A stretch of 7,839 nt of DNA from Rhodoferax sp. (GTDB taxonomy: Bacteria; Pseudomonadota; Gammaproteobacteria; Burkholderiales; Burkholderiaceae_C): NCBI GenBank assembly GCA_028292305.1, contig JAQGMQ010000792.1, positions 1-7,839 on the forward strand. Direction: 5' to 3'. The notes beneath the pieces are model-generated. The model was not told the DNA's origin. It saw nothing but the letters and a program-made list of their open reading frames with translations, and made no database searches. The position numbers and the translations under genes are program-made. Positions 6,841-7,839 of this stretch are shown one piece after another. Position 1 is the first letter of the stretch. Each line of letters opens with the position of its first letter.

Positions 6841-7839
6841 TCAGCCTTTGGTGGGTGCGGCTTCGGCAGCCGACTTCTGGGCGTCGCCGGCTTTGTCGAC
6901 CAGTGCGGCATCGGGGTCGAAATCCATCGACACCATGTGCGGCGCCAGCGGCGCGCCAGGCTGCACGCGCTTGAGGCCGTTGACGACGATGTTGTCGCCG
7001 GACTTCAGGCCGCTGCGCACCACGCGCAAGCCGTCTACCACCGGGCCCAGCGTCACTTGCCGGTACTCGGCCTTGCCGTCGGCGCCCACGATGTAGACGA
7101 ACTTGCGGCTCTGGTCGGTGCCGATGGCGCGTTCGTTGATGAGCACCACTTGCGTCGTGCCGCTGGCCTGCAACTGCACCCGCGCGAAGAGGCCCTGGGC
7201 CAGCGTCTTGTCCTGGTTGGCGAACACGGCGCGCATGCGCACGCCACCGGTTTGCGGGTCCAGCTGGTTGTCGACGAACTCCAGCTTGCCTTCATGCGGA
7301 AAGCCGGTCTCGTTGGCCAGGCCCACGCGCACGTCGATGGCCTGGCCCCGGCGCGCCGCCGAGCCGATGCGCAGGAAGGTGGCTTCATCACCATCGAAGC
7401 TGGCGTAGATGCGGTCGTCGGAGACGATGGACGTCAGGGCCGCGGCCGGGTCGATCAGGTTGCCCAGCGTGATCTCGGCCTTGCCGACGCGGCCGTCGAT
7501 GGGCGCAGTCACCCGCGTGTAGCTCAGGTTCAGTTTCGCCGTCTCGAACTGCGCTTCGGCGGCGCGCGCGCTGGCGTCGAGTTCCTTGAAGCTCGACGTC
7601 ATGGTGTCGACTTCGCGCTGGGCGATCGCCCGGTCGGCAAACAGCCTTTCGGCCCGCACCAGCTCGGTCCTGGCCAGCTCGACCTTGGCACGCGCCGCCG
7701 CCGCCGCGGCTTCGGTGCGGTTCACTTCCGCCTGGTAGAGGCGCGGGTCGATGATGAACAGCAAGTCGCCCTTCTTGACGAGACGGCCCGCCTGCATGTT
7801 GACCGCGGTGATGTAGCCGCCGACGCGGGCGCGGATCTC
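6841..7839 (-). CDS. mexE: RND efflux periplasmic adaptor (membrane fusion protein), MexE-like; N-terminus outside window
   Basis: The frame is open to the right edge, giving 332 visible residues. The internal ATG at 7795-7797 is not the start, because upstream in-frame residues (EIRARVGGYITAVN) are the conserved first half of the lipoyl domain. Signal peptide and membrane anchor are off the window. Visible parts in order: first lipoyl half (1-34), alpha-helical hairpin (about 38-104), second lipoyl half with YTRVTAPIDGRVG (107-119), beta-barrel (about 140-225), and membrane-proximal domain with RAIGTDQS (237-244) and a VVNGLKRVQPG strand near 285-295. A short, low-complexity Ala/Lys/Asp tail follows. 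RAIGTDQS with the following YRQVTLGP recalls MexE. The protein bridges permease and outer-membrane channel in the periplasm. At the hairpin tip, the R and L of the AcrA RLS motif seem kept (Arg62, Leu66), but Ala73 stands where AcrA has Ser139. The operon promoter should lie upstream of this gene, beyond 7839. Confidence 0.95.
   Translation of the reverse strand, partial: EIRARVGGYITAVNMQAGRLVKKGDLLFIIDPRLYQAEVNRTEAAAAAARAKVELARTELVRAERLFADRAIAQREVDTMTSSFKELDASARAAEAQFETAKLNLSYTRVTAPIDGRVGKAEITLGNLIDPAAALTSIVSDDRIYASFDGDEATFLRIGSAARRGQAIDVRVGLANETGFPHEGKLEFVDNQLDPQTGGVRMRAVFANQDKTLAQGLFARVQLQASGTTQVVLINERAIGTDQSRKFVYIVGADGKAEYRQVTLGPVVDGLRVVRSGLKSGDNIVVNGLKRVQPGAPLAPHMVSMDFDPDAALVDKAGDAQKSAAEAAPTKG

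Noticed and set aside
5741..7096. A 451-codon open frame on the + strand, antisense to the permease and the end of the adaptor gene.
   Set aside because: It lies opposite clearly conserved RND coding sequence, its product is rich in His, Arg, Gly and Gln without recognisable motifs, and long antisense frames are expected in GC-rich genes with strong third-position bias.
7795..7797. ATG at 7795-7797 as the adaptor start.
   Set aside because: The preceding 14 in-frame codons encode the conserved first lipoyl strand, and an adaptor starting here would lack its signal peptide and half of that domain.

Overview
The window looks like chromosomal DNA of a high-GC proteobacterium, most likely a betaproteobacterium of the Burkholderiales (Comamonadaceae-like). 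That placement is inferred from base composition, strongly G/C-ending codons and the type of efflux proteins. No taxonomic marker gene is present.

Layout. Positions 1-1435 (+ strand) hold the 3' part of a gene for a polytopic inner-membrane protein with a soluble C-terminal domain, probably of the GT-C glycosyltransferase-like kind. A 57-base convergent gap (1436-1492) contains a GC-rich hairpin without a T-tract. Everything from 1493 to the right edge is on the minus strand and, in transcription order, forms an RND multidrug efflux cluster: periplasmic adaptor (6841 to beyond 7839, N-terminus off the window), inner-membrane RND permease of the MexF clade (3650-6835), outer-membrane lipoprotein channel of the OprM/OprN type (2170-3648), and a TetR-family regulator (1493-2107).

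How the genes work together. Adaptor, permease and channel are separated by only 5 bases and 1 base, each start has a good Shine-Dalgarno sequence, and together they would build a tripartite proton-driven pump spanning both membranes. The TetR gene follows the channel gene after 62 bases, in the same direction. It is the probable repressor of the pump. The gap before it is AT-richer than its surroundings and holds an imperfect 22-base palindrome that could be an operator. The main promoter of the operon should lie upstream of the adaptor gene, outside the window.

Novelty. Most of the window is a conventional MexEF-OprM-type efflux operon, and I do not see a previously undescribed system. The points most worth checking are the single cysteine of the TetR protein, which lines up with the redox-sensing Cys106 of NemR, the distal placement of the regulator, the candidate operator, and the uncharacterised membrane protein at the left edge. 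I found no tRNA, rRNA, CRISPR array, insertion sequence or long repeat, and no gene-free stretch longer than 62 bases.
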